DNA of 64,000 nucleotides. Origin: Lepidurus packardi. Lineage: Eukaryota; Arthropoda; Branchiopoda; Notostraca; Triopsidae. Where the stretch lies: the NCBI GenBank assembly GCA_023053545.1, contig JAKZAN010000001.1, positions 2,314,565 through 2,378,564 of the forward strand, read 5' to 3'. Shown piece after piece: positions 13,759 through 26,800 of this stretch; the first letter of the stretch is position 1, and each line of letters opens with the position of its first letter. The notes under the pieces are model-generated. The model was not told the origin of the DNA, did not search any database, and saw only the letters and a list, made by a program, of their open reading frames with translations. The translations under genes were made by a program, and so were the position numbers.

Positions 13759-14243
13759 TTTGCTAAATTAATGAGAAATTCGAGCTATAAGACTGACCAC
13801 AACAAAAACACGTGGTTCCAACCACAGGGAATCGGGAAGAGAAAATATCGACCATATAAATTGATACGATATAGTACTTTCCAATAAAATGTTAAGAGCG
13901 GGAGATTCAAATCTTTCTTCAATTTCTTCTATCATTTTATTTAATTTTTTTTTTTAGTCGAATCAAAAAGCTGCCAGGGCAAAAATATTGGAGTTTTACA
14001 CTGAACGTTTATTACCTAAAAAATTAATGACTTAGGTAACAATTTGCAACGTTTTGATGAAATATTAATTTGTATTGTTGGTTCGTGGGTTTCCAATTGT
14101 AATTTACACATAACAGAGAATAACTGTGGTGAATACAACATACAAGTTCATATAAATTTTAATTTCTATGCCAAGAACTACTCAACCTAAGAAATAAACC
14201 AAATTAAGTTATACATTTCGTTCATATGTATTACAGTTTAGTT

Positions 14244-14848
14244 TTACTTTTTATGAAGGCACTGCGGATTGGCATAGCCTGATGGGCAATGGCACGTATT
14301 CGGCGCTACGCAGCGACCTCCATTGGCACACGATGGTTCACACGTGGCTAGAAACAAGAGTAAACAATGATTTTGACGGAAACGCCTCATGCAATTATTA
14401 GGTAAATTAGTTACGTTTTTCACACCGAAGACCTTTGTAACCAACTCTGCAGGAGCAACGGTAAGGGGCGGTACAGGAGCCCCCGTTTAGACAAGGCAAA
14501 ATGCAATGAGCTACCCAAAAAAAAAAAGGAAAACATCCAAAGTTTTCAATTACGTTCACATGCAAAAATGCATGCCCAAAATTCATGCTTGAACTACAAC
14601 ATCTAATCATACGAGGCAAAAGACGTACTCTTTCCTCATAAACTACTTTGAACCATTTCGTTTGTTTTGTAATATACCATTTTGACATCTGTCTCCGCTG
14701 TAACCAGGAGGACATGCGCATGCTCCAGTAGGAAGACACGCCCCTCCGTTTCGACACTGGCAATTTCGAGATCCTTCACACATGATGGGTCCCGACCATT
14801 GCCCATTGCTTTGGCACTTGATTACGGGATGTCCCACCGACTTTTGGC
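14244..14848 (-). CDS. SVEP1: SVEP1 exons 36-38: C-terminal EGF domains
   Basis: Exons 14848-14678, 14510-14415 and 14347-14244 encode three EGF modules ([53 protein letters not shown]) and the stop at 14246-14244. The three terminal EGFs match the end of vertebrate SVEP1. Confidence 0.92.
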
Positions 14849-17800
14849 CTATTCCAGACAATTCTTTCCTTATTAACTGTTTTTTTCTATTTATTTATAA
14901 TTTCCTGGCAGAATCATAATTTTTTTTAAAAATGCTAGAAACATACCTGGCGGACAAGCAACCACTAAGCGGTCACTGAAAGAATACGAAAAGCCAAGTA
15001 AAACGATTCCGGGAGGTACTCGAGGGCGGCCACACCACACTCCTAAGTAAACAAAAAGATTAATTGATCACGATAAATCTAGATCTTTTAATTTACGTTC
15101 GCATTTCCCAAGGGGCGCGGACCACTGCTGATTCGAAAGACACTGAACGCTGAGATTTCCTTGTTGCACATATCCCGTCTCGCACTCGAGTTTTAACCAC
15201 ATCCCCATAGTCCTTAGCTCCACTCCTGGGACCATTCCGTGGTGAACGGTGGGCGGTTCTTGGCATAATGCGGCTAAAGAGTCAAAAAGCATTATTTTCT
15301 TGTGATGTGCAGGTAAAACTCGCAACGTTAGCTGAATAAAACTCAAAACTGGAGCTAGCTTACGTTTACAAATAGGCGGTGAAGGAGTCCATTGACCTGA
15401 CGCGTTACAGATAGCGAATTCTGAGCCTTGGACACTGTAACCCGCCTCGCAGAGAAAACCAACCTTGTCACCGTACTGGCGAGCCACGCCCATAACAAAA
15501 CCGTGGGCTGGAGGTAACAGCTCAGGACACCAAACCCCTAAATTTCTCGAGTTTACTCAAGCGCTTTGTTTTTCTTCTTACACAAAAACGTTTGCAATAA
15601 TAATACTGTAATAGGAAAATTACGTTGGCACTGCGGAGAGTTGCCAGACCAGGTTCCAGTAGCTTGGCAAAGACGGTTGGCTTGGCCGAGGAGCTTGTAC
15701 CCGGTTTGGCAGGCGTACCTGGCCAAGCCCATGAACGTACTGTTGACTGCTGTCAGTATTCCGTTCAAAGGAGCCTAACATACAGAATAATTATCAATTT
15801 TATTTTTAGCGAAGAGGAAAAGAATCGTGGAATTTTATTTACCCTTGGCTGAGGGCAGTTAACTGGCAGACATTTGGGGATCCCCCCCGTCCATTCCATC
15901 TCGGCTGTACATTCCAGAAAATTACTGCGAGTTAAGTAGTAGCCTGGGAGGCAGCTATAGCGATGTTGGGATCCAACTGGCCAAATTTCATTTTTATAGG
16001 GGATCGAATATGACACCAAAGGTGGTTCAGTGCATTTATCCTAACAAGATTAAAAGACATATTATCAAATAATATTACTATTTATTATTATTATATTACT
16101 ATTTATTATTATTATATTACTATTATTTTTTTTTATTAATTTTTAACTAAAACAGTTAAGTTATCATTGGTACCCTATATTAATATTGCTTTTATTTATG
16201 CTTACTTTACATCTATTGCTTAATATTTAAAAGAGAACTGCGAATTACCTGGACGCATACTGGCAGATAACCAAGCCAATGTCCATCCTTCCCGCACGTC
16301 AAACCCGGATTGCCATGTAAGGTATAACCCTGTTCGCAATAGTACGTAATGCTGGTACCCGGTACATGGTCCTGGGCTTCTCCAATAACGTAGTAGTAAC
16401 GAGAGTGGAAGAGTACGGGAATGTTTGGGCAAACAACCTTTTGACAAAAGGGCAATACCGCCGCATTCCATTCGCCGCCGGTCAGACAGGTTAGTCGTGA
16501 TGGTCCCACCAAAGTGTAACCGTCTTGGCAAGTTAGGTTAAGAACCTGACCCGCTTCGACCAAATTCGTGTGGGAAAGACTAGAGATATTCCGGTCGAGT
16601 ACCGGGAGCGAGCAATATTTGAGTCGACAAGTAGGTACCGTGCCGCTCCATGTCCCGGTGTTTTGGCAGACGATTTGCGGAGGACCGATCCGCTGGTACT
16701 TTTCATTACAAGTAAAGCTGGCGACTGACCTGAAGGGAATGGAATTGTCAATACCCACTGTATCCGATTCGGCTAACTCCGGGTCATTGGTCCATTTTCG
16801 TATGGTGACGTCACCATTTTCTACCGGCTGAGGGAAAGGACAGAAGACTCTCACACAAGTGGGTACCGGATAGCTCCAGCTCCGAGTATCTAAACATGTC
16901 AAGGTAGCTTTGCCCACTACTACGTACCCTGGCTGGCAGTCGAAACGTACCGTATCACCTACGCTGAGACCGTCGAGCTGCCAAATAGCATAGGAAGGTA
17001 CTTCCGGTACGGGGCAAAGAACCGGATCGCAGAATGGTGTTTCATTGCTCCAAGTACCGGCTTCGGTACAAGATCTTTTAGTGGCACCCACAATTTTGAA
17101 CCCGGGGCGGCACACGTACGTGACAACGTCCTTATATTTCAGGCCAGTAATGGCATACATGCCGTCGGTGATATTAGGAGGTTTTGAACAAACAACCAGT
17201 TCACAAACAGGAAGCACAGAGGACCACGTAGCAGTAGCCGTGCATTCCAGCTTGGACGTACCCACCAGTCGGTACCCGAGGTTGCATTCAAACTCAATAG
17301 TGTCGCCGAACTGAAAAGCTTGTGTGTAAAAGAACATATCGGGTACTTGGTTGAGGTACGACTGGTCGCCGGTGTACAGTTCACTGCTTCGAGAGCGTAT
17401 AAGGTACTGCCCGTTTGCTACATCGCTCTTGGATGGGGCTGGACAGGTAACAGGGTAACATTCCGGGGTACGTCCATGCCACTTCCCGTCTTGACCGCAG
17501 ATTAACGTACTTGTAGGTTTCAATTTGGGTTCGTAGCCAGTATTGCACACGTACTCAGCAACGGATTCGAAGGAAAAAATTGCGGTACTTGAGTTTTGCA
17601 CTCTGCCATGGTCAATATGTGGTGGTTGGGTACATTTTATGGATTCGCAGCTAGTAGAACCCGTTTCCCATGAACCCGATAGGCAATACCACGTCGATAT
17701 ACCTTGTAGGTAGTACCCAGGATCACAGGTAACCTCTACCGCTGTATTGTTATGCGAGTTTACTTTCCCGTGTTTCAGCGGAGGAGGGGACGAGCAAGCT

Positions 17801-20800
17801 AGTTCAACGCAAGTTGGGAAGTCAGACGACCAGTTGGATGACATACATTTCAGTACGGAATCTCCCACGAGTGTAAATCCAGGGAGGCATCCTAAAGTCA
17901 GCGTATGCCCTACCGTGTACTGGGACTGTTCGTTTATAAGAACCAAGTGTCTACTTAACTGTAGAGGTACCAGGCATTCCAACTGAATGCAAACAGGCGG
18001 TATATCGCTCCAACTGCCATTTTGCGTACATTGCAATATTTCCGACCCTTCCAAGCGATATCCAGTATCGCAAGTAAAACTAACAGAGCCCGAATATGTA
18101 TCGTATGCAAGCTCGTTGCCCATATACTGGCCGAATGGAATCTTAGACAACACCGGACACCGGACTGGCCGGCAAATCGGGAACTGCTCATTCCAGTAAC
18201 CCGCACTGGTACAAGTGATTTGGTTGGTACTTTCTGGATGAAGGACGTACCCTGAGTCACAACGTATGTTTACAACGGTTTCCGGGACAAAGTGGGTACC
18301 GTCTACAGCATCATGCGGGTGATCTATCGTAACCTGACTGTACATGGGTATTGCTGGGCTGGGGCAAACTATTGGAACGCACTCAGATAAACCTTCTGGT
18401 ACCCATATACCATCAAAGGAGCAATTCTTGATTTTAACTCCTTCCAAACGATAATTCAAATAGCACGAGTACTCCAGACTGTCGCCGAAGAGGTAAGGTT
18501 CGGATTGGGAGACATACGCATGTTGTACCACACCAGGGTGGGGACAGGGAATGCGAATACATGTGGGAAACACAGGTTCCCAAATTTTGCTCGCTTGACA
18601 AATACTTTGAGAATCACCTTGTAAAGCGTACCCCGGGTCGCACTGAAAAGTCAGCATCGATCCGTATGAAGAAGAATTGCCTAACACAACTCCGTTAGGG
18701 AATATCTCAGGTACATCCGGACAGTAGACGAGGTGGCAAACGGGTTCTTCTTCGGTCCACGTACCGTCGCCCAAGCAAACGCGCTCCACAACTCCAACTA
18801 ATTCGTACCCTTCTTCGCAGTCATAGAAAATGGAAGAACCAACGAGCAAGTTACCTTCGAACCCAATGTACCCGTGTTCGATTATTTCAGGTACGGTACA
18901 CGTCCTCGGCACGCAACGCGGTTCCAGTCCGCCCCATTGTCCATTGTCGCGACAGAGTCGTTGAGTAATTTTACCCTCCAAAACGTAACCTTCATTGCAT
19001 TCGTACAGCGCTCTGGAATTGTACGTCAAGGAGGTATACACGACGTTTCCATTGGTGGGAGATTCCAGCTCAGGGCATTGCACTTCAACACAAACCGGCG
19101 CTTCTTCACTCCAGGTACCGTTAGGCAAGCACAAACGATGTGACTCACCTTCGAGCGTGAAACCAGTACGACATTCGTACTCGGCTTCTTGGTACGTGGC
19201 AAACCCATGTACCAAAACACTCCCATAGTCGATGTTATCCAGCGGCGGGCAGAAGACTGGTTCGCAACTAGGTTCTTCTTTAGGTACCCATACACTCCCC
19301 GTACCTGGGTATGTGTTCGCAGTACAAGTACGTTGAGATGTACCTTTGAGCACGTACCCTTCAGCGCAATTATATTCAATTACGTCACCCGTAAAATAAC
19401 CCAACTCTAACTCGTTTTTATTCTCCAGGGTACGTACGTACGTACCGTTCGGTACGTAAGTGGGTACATCGCAGGGAGTGGGTCGACAACGGGGTTCAGT
19501 ATCATTAGCTGATCCATTCTCTAGGCACAACCGTGTTGCTGGGCCTTGTAATTCATACCCTTGGTCACACTGATAAGCTAGTACTTCTCCGGGTACGACG
19601 GGTTCATTGTTGAGTACAATTCCATGTTCGAGAGTACCGGAGGTGCAGTACAATTCCACACAAGCCGTCGATTGGCCACTCCATTCACCGGAAGCAGTAC
19701 AAACACGCTCTTGTGCGCCTTTGAGTGTAAATCCAGCGAAGCATTCCACGTACGCAATGCTACCGTACGTCTGATCGTCCACAATTACCTGCCCGTTAGG
19801 AACAGTCAGCGGTGCACCACAATCTACTGGCATGCATGCCGGTACAGCGTAAGGTTGCCAAACAGCGTCACCATCGCACATCAACTCGGCCGGGCCGTAC
19901 AAATCGTATCCAGGTTCACATCTGTACTTCAATTTCGAGCCGTAGTACCGTGAAAGGTCGCTTAGAATGTACGTCGCATGCCGCACGGCTACCGGATCGC
20001 CACACATTACCGGCAGACACTCAGGGCCGGAGCCAATCCACGTACCCTCGTGAGAACACCGCAATGTACTTGGCGCATCCAGCTGGAATCCTACGTCACA
20101 CATGTACTGGATCACCGTACCCACCTCAATACTATCTAACTCTGTCTCCAAACGCCCATCTTTTACTCTGAAAGAAAATTTTTGACTCAGAAAATATTAA
20201 TTACCGGAAAATTTGTGGTACTTGGGAGGTTGGCTACACGACACCGGTTGACAGACAGGCAGGACATCTTCCCAGGATCCGTCTTCGAGGCATTTCAACG
20301 TAGCGACGCCATCTAGCTTGTAACCTTCGTCGCAAACTATTGTCATACTGTCTCCCAACCTGATTAACAATAATAAATGACGGGGGAAACTATTGCTATT
20401 CAACGTACCTGTACGTAGATTGTGGCCCAAATACGAGGCCATTTTCGACTGTCAAAGGCGCACTACAAATGATCGGTTTACAGGAAGGGGCGGAGCTACT
20501 CCATTGACCGTTTTCTTTGCAATGACGCGTGACGTCACCAACTAGGGAAAATCCATTGTTGCACACGTAATGTACGCGGTCTCCAAATAAGTAGGAACTG
20601 CCTTGTACCTGTCCGTCCACGAGGTACCCAGGGTACCCACAGCTTATGCCTTAAAGTGAAAATTGAGTAAAATTATAAATCCTGGAAGGCATAAAAGGGG
20701 GAAGAAAAATAAACGTACGTTGACAATTAGGCTCCTCTCCCGTCCAACCCCCATGTACTGCACAGGTACGGTTGCTCTCAGGCGACAACCGGTACCCGTC

Positions 20801-23800
20801 TTCGCACTTGTACACAGCAACGCTGTTAATTAGACTACTACCTCTAACCGTCACGTGGCCATAAATAGGGACATTTGGTACTGGACAACCTTGGCAGAAA
20901 TTCGACTCTTCTACCTGGTAAAATCGTTAAGATTAAAAAATTATAAGAGTTATAAAAAATAAAGATGAACGAAATTTTAAGGAAAATTGATTCCAGTTTA
21001 CTTTAACCCTTCCATGGAGACCATTCTTGAAATCGCCCCAGGCTATCACGCTGCCAATTTTTGGGTCGCAGGATCCCATCGCTTGGGCAATACTTTCTTC
21101 CGTCAGGACACGATCCCAAACATCCACCCGATACAAGACTCCGACGAAGGACTCCGCGGCATTGAACCCTCCACCGTTGGCATCTTGCTCCTGACCTAGT
21201 ACAACCGTACCATTCCCTAAAGAAAATCGTAATCAAAGTTGAATGTATCTAATAGAATACGTCTATAGTGAAATTATTACTGGATATGCTGGTTCCATTT
21301 GCTAAACCTTTCCCAGTATCTCTAAGCTCCGCATCCAAATACATGGTCCATCTTCCTTCTTCACTCTCCCAGGTGACGCAGAAATAATGCCAAACGCCGT
21401 CGTTAGCAGTCACGTCTGTAATTACTTTCTCTCCATTGACGTAAAATACGAATCTAAAAAGTTACAAGTACATTTTCATTTACAGTAGTAACCCATAATT
21501 TAAAATTATAATGTTTCTCCTCGAAAAATGTAAAAGTAAATTTGTAAAAAGGATTACCCGCTATAATCTGTAATGGTTAGGACGTTATCCTCCTCTTCGG
21601 TGGCATAAGAGAAGGGTGTGCCATAGTTGAATTTATCGTACGTTTTCATCCATAAACAGATACTCATCTTGAACCAATCCAAAAAAACAAGAATAGAAAA
21701 ACTGTTGTTTAGCGACTGAAAACAAATATTTGTAGATTTTTTAAAGTTTTGTTTACTTGGGTTAGATCTCGACGTAACCCAGCTAGCGCTACGTAATCCA
21801 AGGTACCTGAACTAGCAAAACTAAGAACGAAATTCTGGTCAATCTCTACATTTAAATAGAAAAAAGTACAAAAGAGTAATAATAAGAAAAAAGGTGCTTA
21901 AATCCATAACCGTAAAAGTTTTTGTTTGTTAAATGTACTTGTATCGCAAGAAACGCCCGTAATAGCCGGAGGGCAAAGACACTGAAATGCGTCCAACAGA
22001 TCGAGACAAGTGGCTCCCTCTTGACAGGGAGAGGAATCACACTCGTTGATGTCCGTTTCGCAATTAAGTCCGCTATAACCTGCAGTGCATACACACCTAA
22101 AATCTCGAAACTTTTAGATAAGTTTCAACTTTTCTGAGCAAAAATATTTGTTAAAAATACTTGTAAGCCTGGATGAGATCTTCACAAACGGCGCCATTTT
22201 GACAAGGCTCGTTTACACAATCATCGATGTTTTCGTCACAATGGGCACTTGTCCAACCAACAGCGCATGCGCACGTGACATTCGCAACCAAGTCGATGCA
22301 ATTCGCGCCATTTTTGCAAGGATTAGCCAAAAGGCACTCGTCAATATCCACTTCACACAAAGACCCTAGAAATCATATGCTATTTAATTTAGTGTTATTT
22401 TAGTAGTACACATTTACTTGAGGAAGCTATGGCAATACAATGTCAGTAAGTGATTATGAAATACTGTATATTATTAAAATTAATAAATACATAAATAAAT
22501 TAATTAATAAATAATTATTTGGCAATCTTCTTAATAAAGTGGTTTCAGAGCGTCAGGCTAATAATTTTATCTTTGAAACCACCTGTAACCTTTGTAATTA
22601 CCTGTGTAACCAGCGGCGCATTCGCACATGTACCCATGTACTTTATCGGTACATGACGCTCCATTTTCGCAAGGCTGGGAAGCACAATCGTCGATATTTA
22701 TTTCACAATTAAGCCCAGTGAACCCCAAGGCACACTGACACGTAAAAGAATTGACAGCGTCCTGGCACGTGCCATTATTTTGGCAAGGAACAGAGCTACA
22801 TTCATCAATATTCGTTTCGCAATGCATACCTAATTACAAATCATATTACTATCCAATTCTATGTAATTCTGATCATATTTTGTATGCCAATTATTGCCTG
22901 TGAAACCTGGGCGACAGTCACACACATAACCAAACTTCAACAAACGACATTGCCCACCATGCTGGCACGGTAATGAAAAACATTCATTGATTTCCAAAGG
23001 TTCCAACTGCTGAAATTCCGCCTGAGTCATAGAACAGACCATTACTTACATAAAATATAGCAGTAAGTAAATATGTCTAAGTGTTAGAGGTCACAGAAAT
23101 GTCTTATTGCAGAAATAGCTCACTTGATCAGCGTCTTCTAAAGAATACTCGCAAGCGTTTGCGGAACTGGTACCGGCCGATGCTGTTTTTCCGCTGTACG
23201 GACACTTGAGGCAGTATTTTTGACCCATTTGGTTCTGATAATATCCAGCAGGACAAGGATAGCATGGCACCAAGCCAGTTTCGGACACATGGCCAGCAGG
23301 ACACATCTCTACAACTCATTGTGTTTACATTTGAAATGAGCGAAAAAAATTGACGGAAGAAATACCTTTGCATTCTTCAATCTTTCGAGCAGCACGCCTC
23401 CAGGTAGTGGTGTTTGTCGAGCAAGACACGCATTCCGTGTGAGCATATTCGGGCTGATACGTACCTACATGACACGTACTGCATTTCTCCAAACCGTCCA
23501 CCGAAAAACTCCCCGGTAAACATTGCGCTGCAGACATACAGAAATAAAATCACACACAATATAGATTCTTCACTAATGTCAATCAAAGTTCATACAATAA
23601 ATAGAACCACAATATCTGCTTACATTTGCATTCATTGGAACTTTTCGCGTTGACGACCTTCGTGGAAGTATTATTGGGACACACCATACACGTCAGTTGG
23701 CCTTCAGAAGGCTGATAAGAGCCGCGAGTACATGGTTCGCAATCCTCCGTCATCACGTTGAAAAACGTACCCACCGGACACAAAACTAGAAAATTAACTT

Positions 23801-26800
23801 TAGACTTAGACTTTAATCTTAGACTTTCTATACATAAGAAACGGTTGAGAATGTATAGTACAGTACTGTAGACAAATTATTTTTTTAAAAAGTGGACCAG
23901 AAAATCCGGAAACACGTACTGCATGAGTCGCCTTGTACAACACTGCCTGGTTCGCAGGCAAATTGAGGTACATCGCCTTTAAAGCGAAGTTGATTGACTG
24001 GCAGTATCTGCCCACCCATTGACACATCCAATTGCCCCTGTTCAGCTGCTTGGCTCAACGCTAATTTTACTTGGTCCATCGTATGCAGTAATAAACCTTC
24101 CGTGGGTTGTCCTCGACCTATTTTATCCGTACATAAAGATCAATTGGTACTATGTTTAGTTAAGAAAGTAAAACCTACTTCTAACTTGAAAGTAGACTTG
24201 AACGGTTTTGGGCCTATCTTTGTCCACACGGGGCGCATGGGGAAGTAAAGGTTCATGTAAATCAGAATCACCAATTGCAGTAGTCGTAGTAGGGGGAAAA
24301 TCCAGGGACCTTTTTCTTCTTTTCTTTTTCGAAAGACTTAACTCGTTATCCAATTCGTCTTCCTAAACAGAAAAAAAATAATCCAAAAGACAAAGTTAAT
24401 TGATTCCTTAGAAATTTTTTACGTCGACATGTTATTACTTCAAGAAAAAGCTGCTTACAAGTGGCTTCGAGGTCGTCAACTTCACAAACCATGTTATCTC
24501 CACAAATTTCTTGCATTTTATGTACGATACGTCTCTTTACTTGCGTTTCCACCTAAGGAAAGATTCACAATTAGGATGGCAATGGTAAAATCCAGACATT
24601 CGTGCAACTTCGAACATCAGAAATTCAAACAAAAAAGCAAAAGACGAGCTAAAATGACCCAAGAATAAAGAAGTGTGTCAATTTTCACCTGATTTAAAAA
24701 AAAAGGGTCTTCGCAGGCAGTACTTTCCATCGATAACTGGATTATCCCATCTTGGACCACAGTGCTGGAATGTGCAGTTACTAGGATGAAAAAAAGGCGT
24801 GACTTGCTAAAAATTTTTGGTTATAACGTCTCACGAAAGGTGACGTATCTCTTATTACTATAGTAACCGTTTATTTACATGCAAAGCCAGTAAACACAGT
24901 TAGCGTTTACCATGGATACTAATACGTCCGTGACGTCATTATGTTATTTGATTATACTTTTGTACTTGCTTTCTTTCACTCCGGTAATAAGTCGTAAGCT
25001 AATATTAAACTTACACTAAACAAAAATTGAATAGTAAAATATACCTGAACAATCCGGGAAAGGCATAGGATTGTCACCTGGCATCCATTGCCCATCATAA
25101 GCACAGAAATACTCTTGGGCTGGTCTCATGGCAAAGGCGTACCCGTCTTGACATGTCAAGCTGCAATACACGGCATCAGAACGCTCAGTACAATTGGCGT
25201 TGCCGTTTATAGGGTCGACCGGTAGATGACAGGCGTGTTCTGCTCGGATGATAATCATGTTCTTCAGTTTTTAAGCCCTTATACAGTTATTATCGTTATT
25301 ATAATAAGTAATAGTGAACCTTGGATTGAAATGATGATGGTGCACGTGCTATTGTTGCCAAAATCGTCCCAAGCTTTGTACGTCACAAATGTATCGCCCA
25401 AGGGGAAGACTCCGGGACTATGGGAGCGCTCCATGGTTACGTTTTTACCTGAATTATCGCTAAAAATAGGCTCCTCCCATACGACTTCGACAGCGCGATC
25501 TCTTGACAAGAAAACGGGTGGAGATTCGCATTTGTCCACCATAGGAGGTTGTGTGTCTAGATATGTGAAAAGAGATTAAGATAAATCCAGATAATTCTGA
25601 GGTCTTTCTACTTTAATTTTTTTAATTTTTTTTATTTCTAATTTCACTATTTTATTTATTTTTGTTGTCTTTCATTAATATTACCAAGGACGATGATTGC
25701 AAATTGACACTCCGCCGTATTACCCCGACGGTCATGGGCGATGTATTTGATGAGGTTATGCCCTATCCGGAAACGCATGGGTCGCTCCAAGGCTGGCAAT
25801 GTAACTAAATCCGGGCTGAAACCAGAGTTGTCTACGATTCAAAAAGAAAAAAGAATTGTATTATATTAAACAAGGTCAATTTATTCCTATTTGTATCCCG
25901 CTTCGGAATACGAATTCTTTATTTCTATAAATGGACCCTACCCGTTTGCTTTTGCGCTTAATTCTATTCTTAGAATTACCTTAGATGGCGCTAGTGATAC
26001 CAAAGCAACCGTAGTACATTTTAAGGATACTGACTAGACGAAAGCGACAGATACAAATGTGACTAAGCTTAAAACAGTTTCGACAGTAAACTCGGGACTC
26101 TTTGGAGAGTAACGAATTCATACTATCACACTATTTTGCAATATAATATTTTACTTCAGTCTAATATTTTGCCAAATTTCCTGTGTCAATATATTTTTTG
26201 AAGCACACTTACCAGTAGCTTCAGGCGCGTCCCAGTCTACAACCGCAAAATTTTCGTTTTCTGCAGCAGGCACAGTAATGTTTTGCGGGCAGAGTATAAC
26301 AGGGGGAGTAGTATCTAAAGTTTCATTTCAAGGAGGATTTAATAATGATTCGTGTTAAACTTTATTATGTTTACCTAGACAACGCGATTTCTGGTCTTCG
26401 TCACTCCATGTACCCGTTTGGGTACAGTTCCGTATGACAGGCCCCCGTAGTTCATAACCTTCTTCACACCGAAATTCACACTCTTCGCCATACTTGGATT
26501 TACCAGTGGTACAACGCGCGGGTTGAACCAATCCATTTTGCAATTTCGGTATGGGTAAACAATGAACAGCTGAAATCACAGTGCAGAATTTGTTTCAAAT
26601 CCTAAATTTCTACTTAAAAGTTCTTAAAAGAACAATACCTCGACAAAAGGCAGGTAGACCGTCCCAATAACCTATAGGCAAGCAGGTTCTTCTCTTCGAT
26701 CCGACGAGAGAAAATCCTACGTCACAAGACAACTCGCATTCCGTATCGATCACATGTTCTTCAGTGGTGCAATTGATTCGGCCATTCTTGGGTGGTTTCA

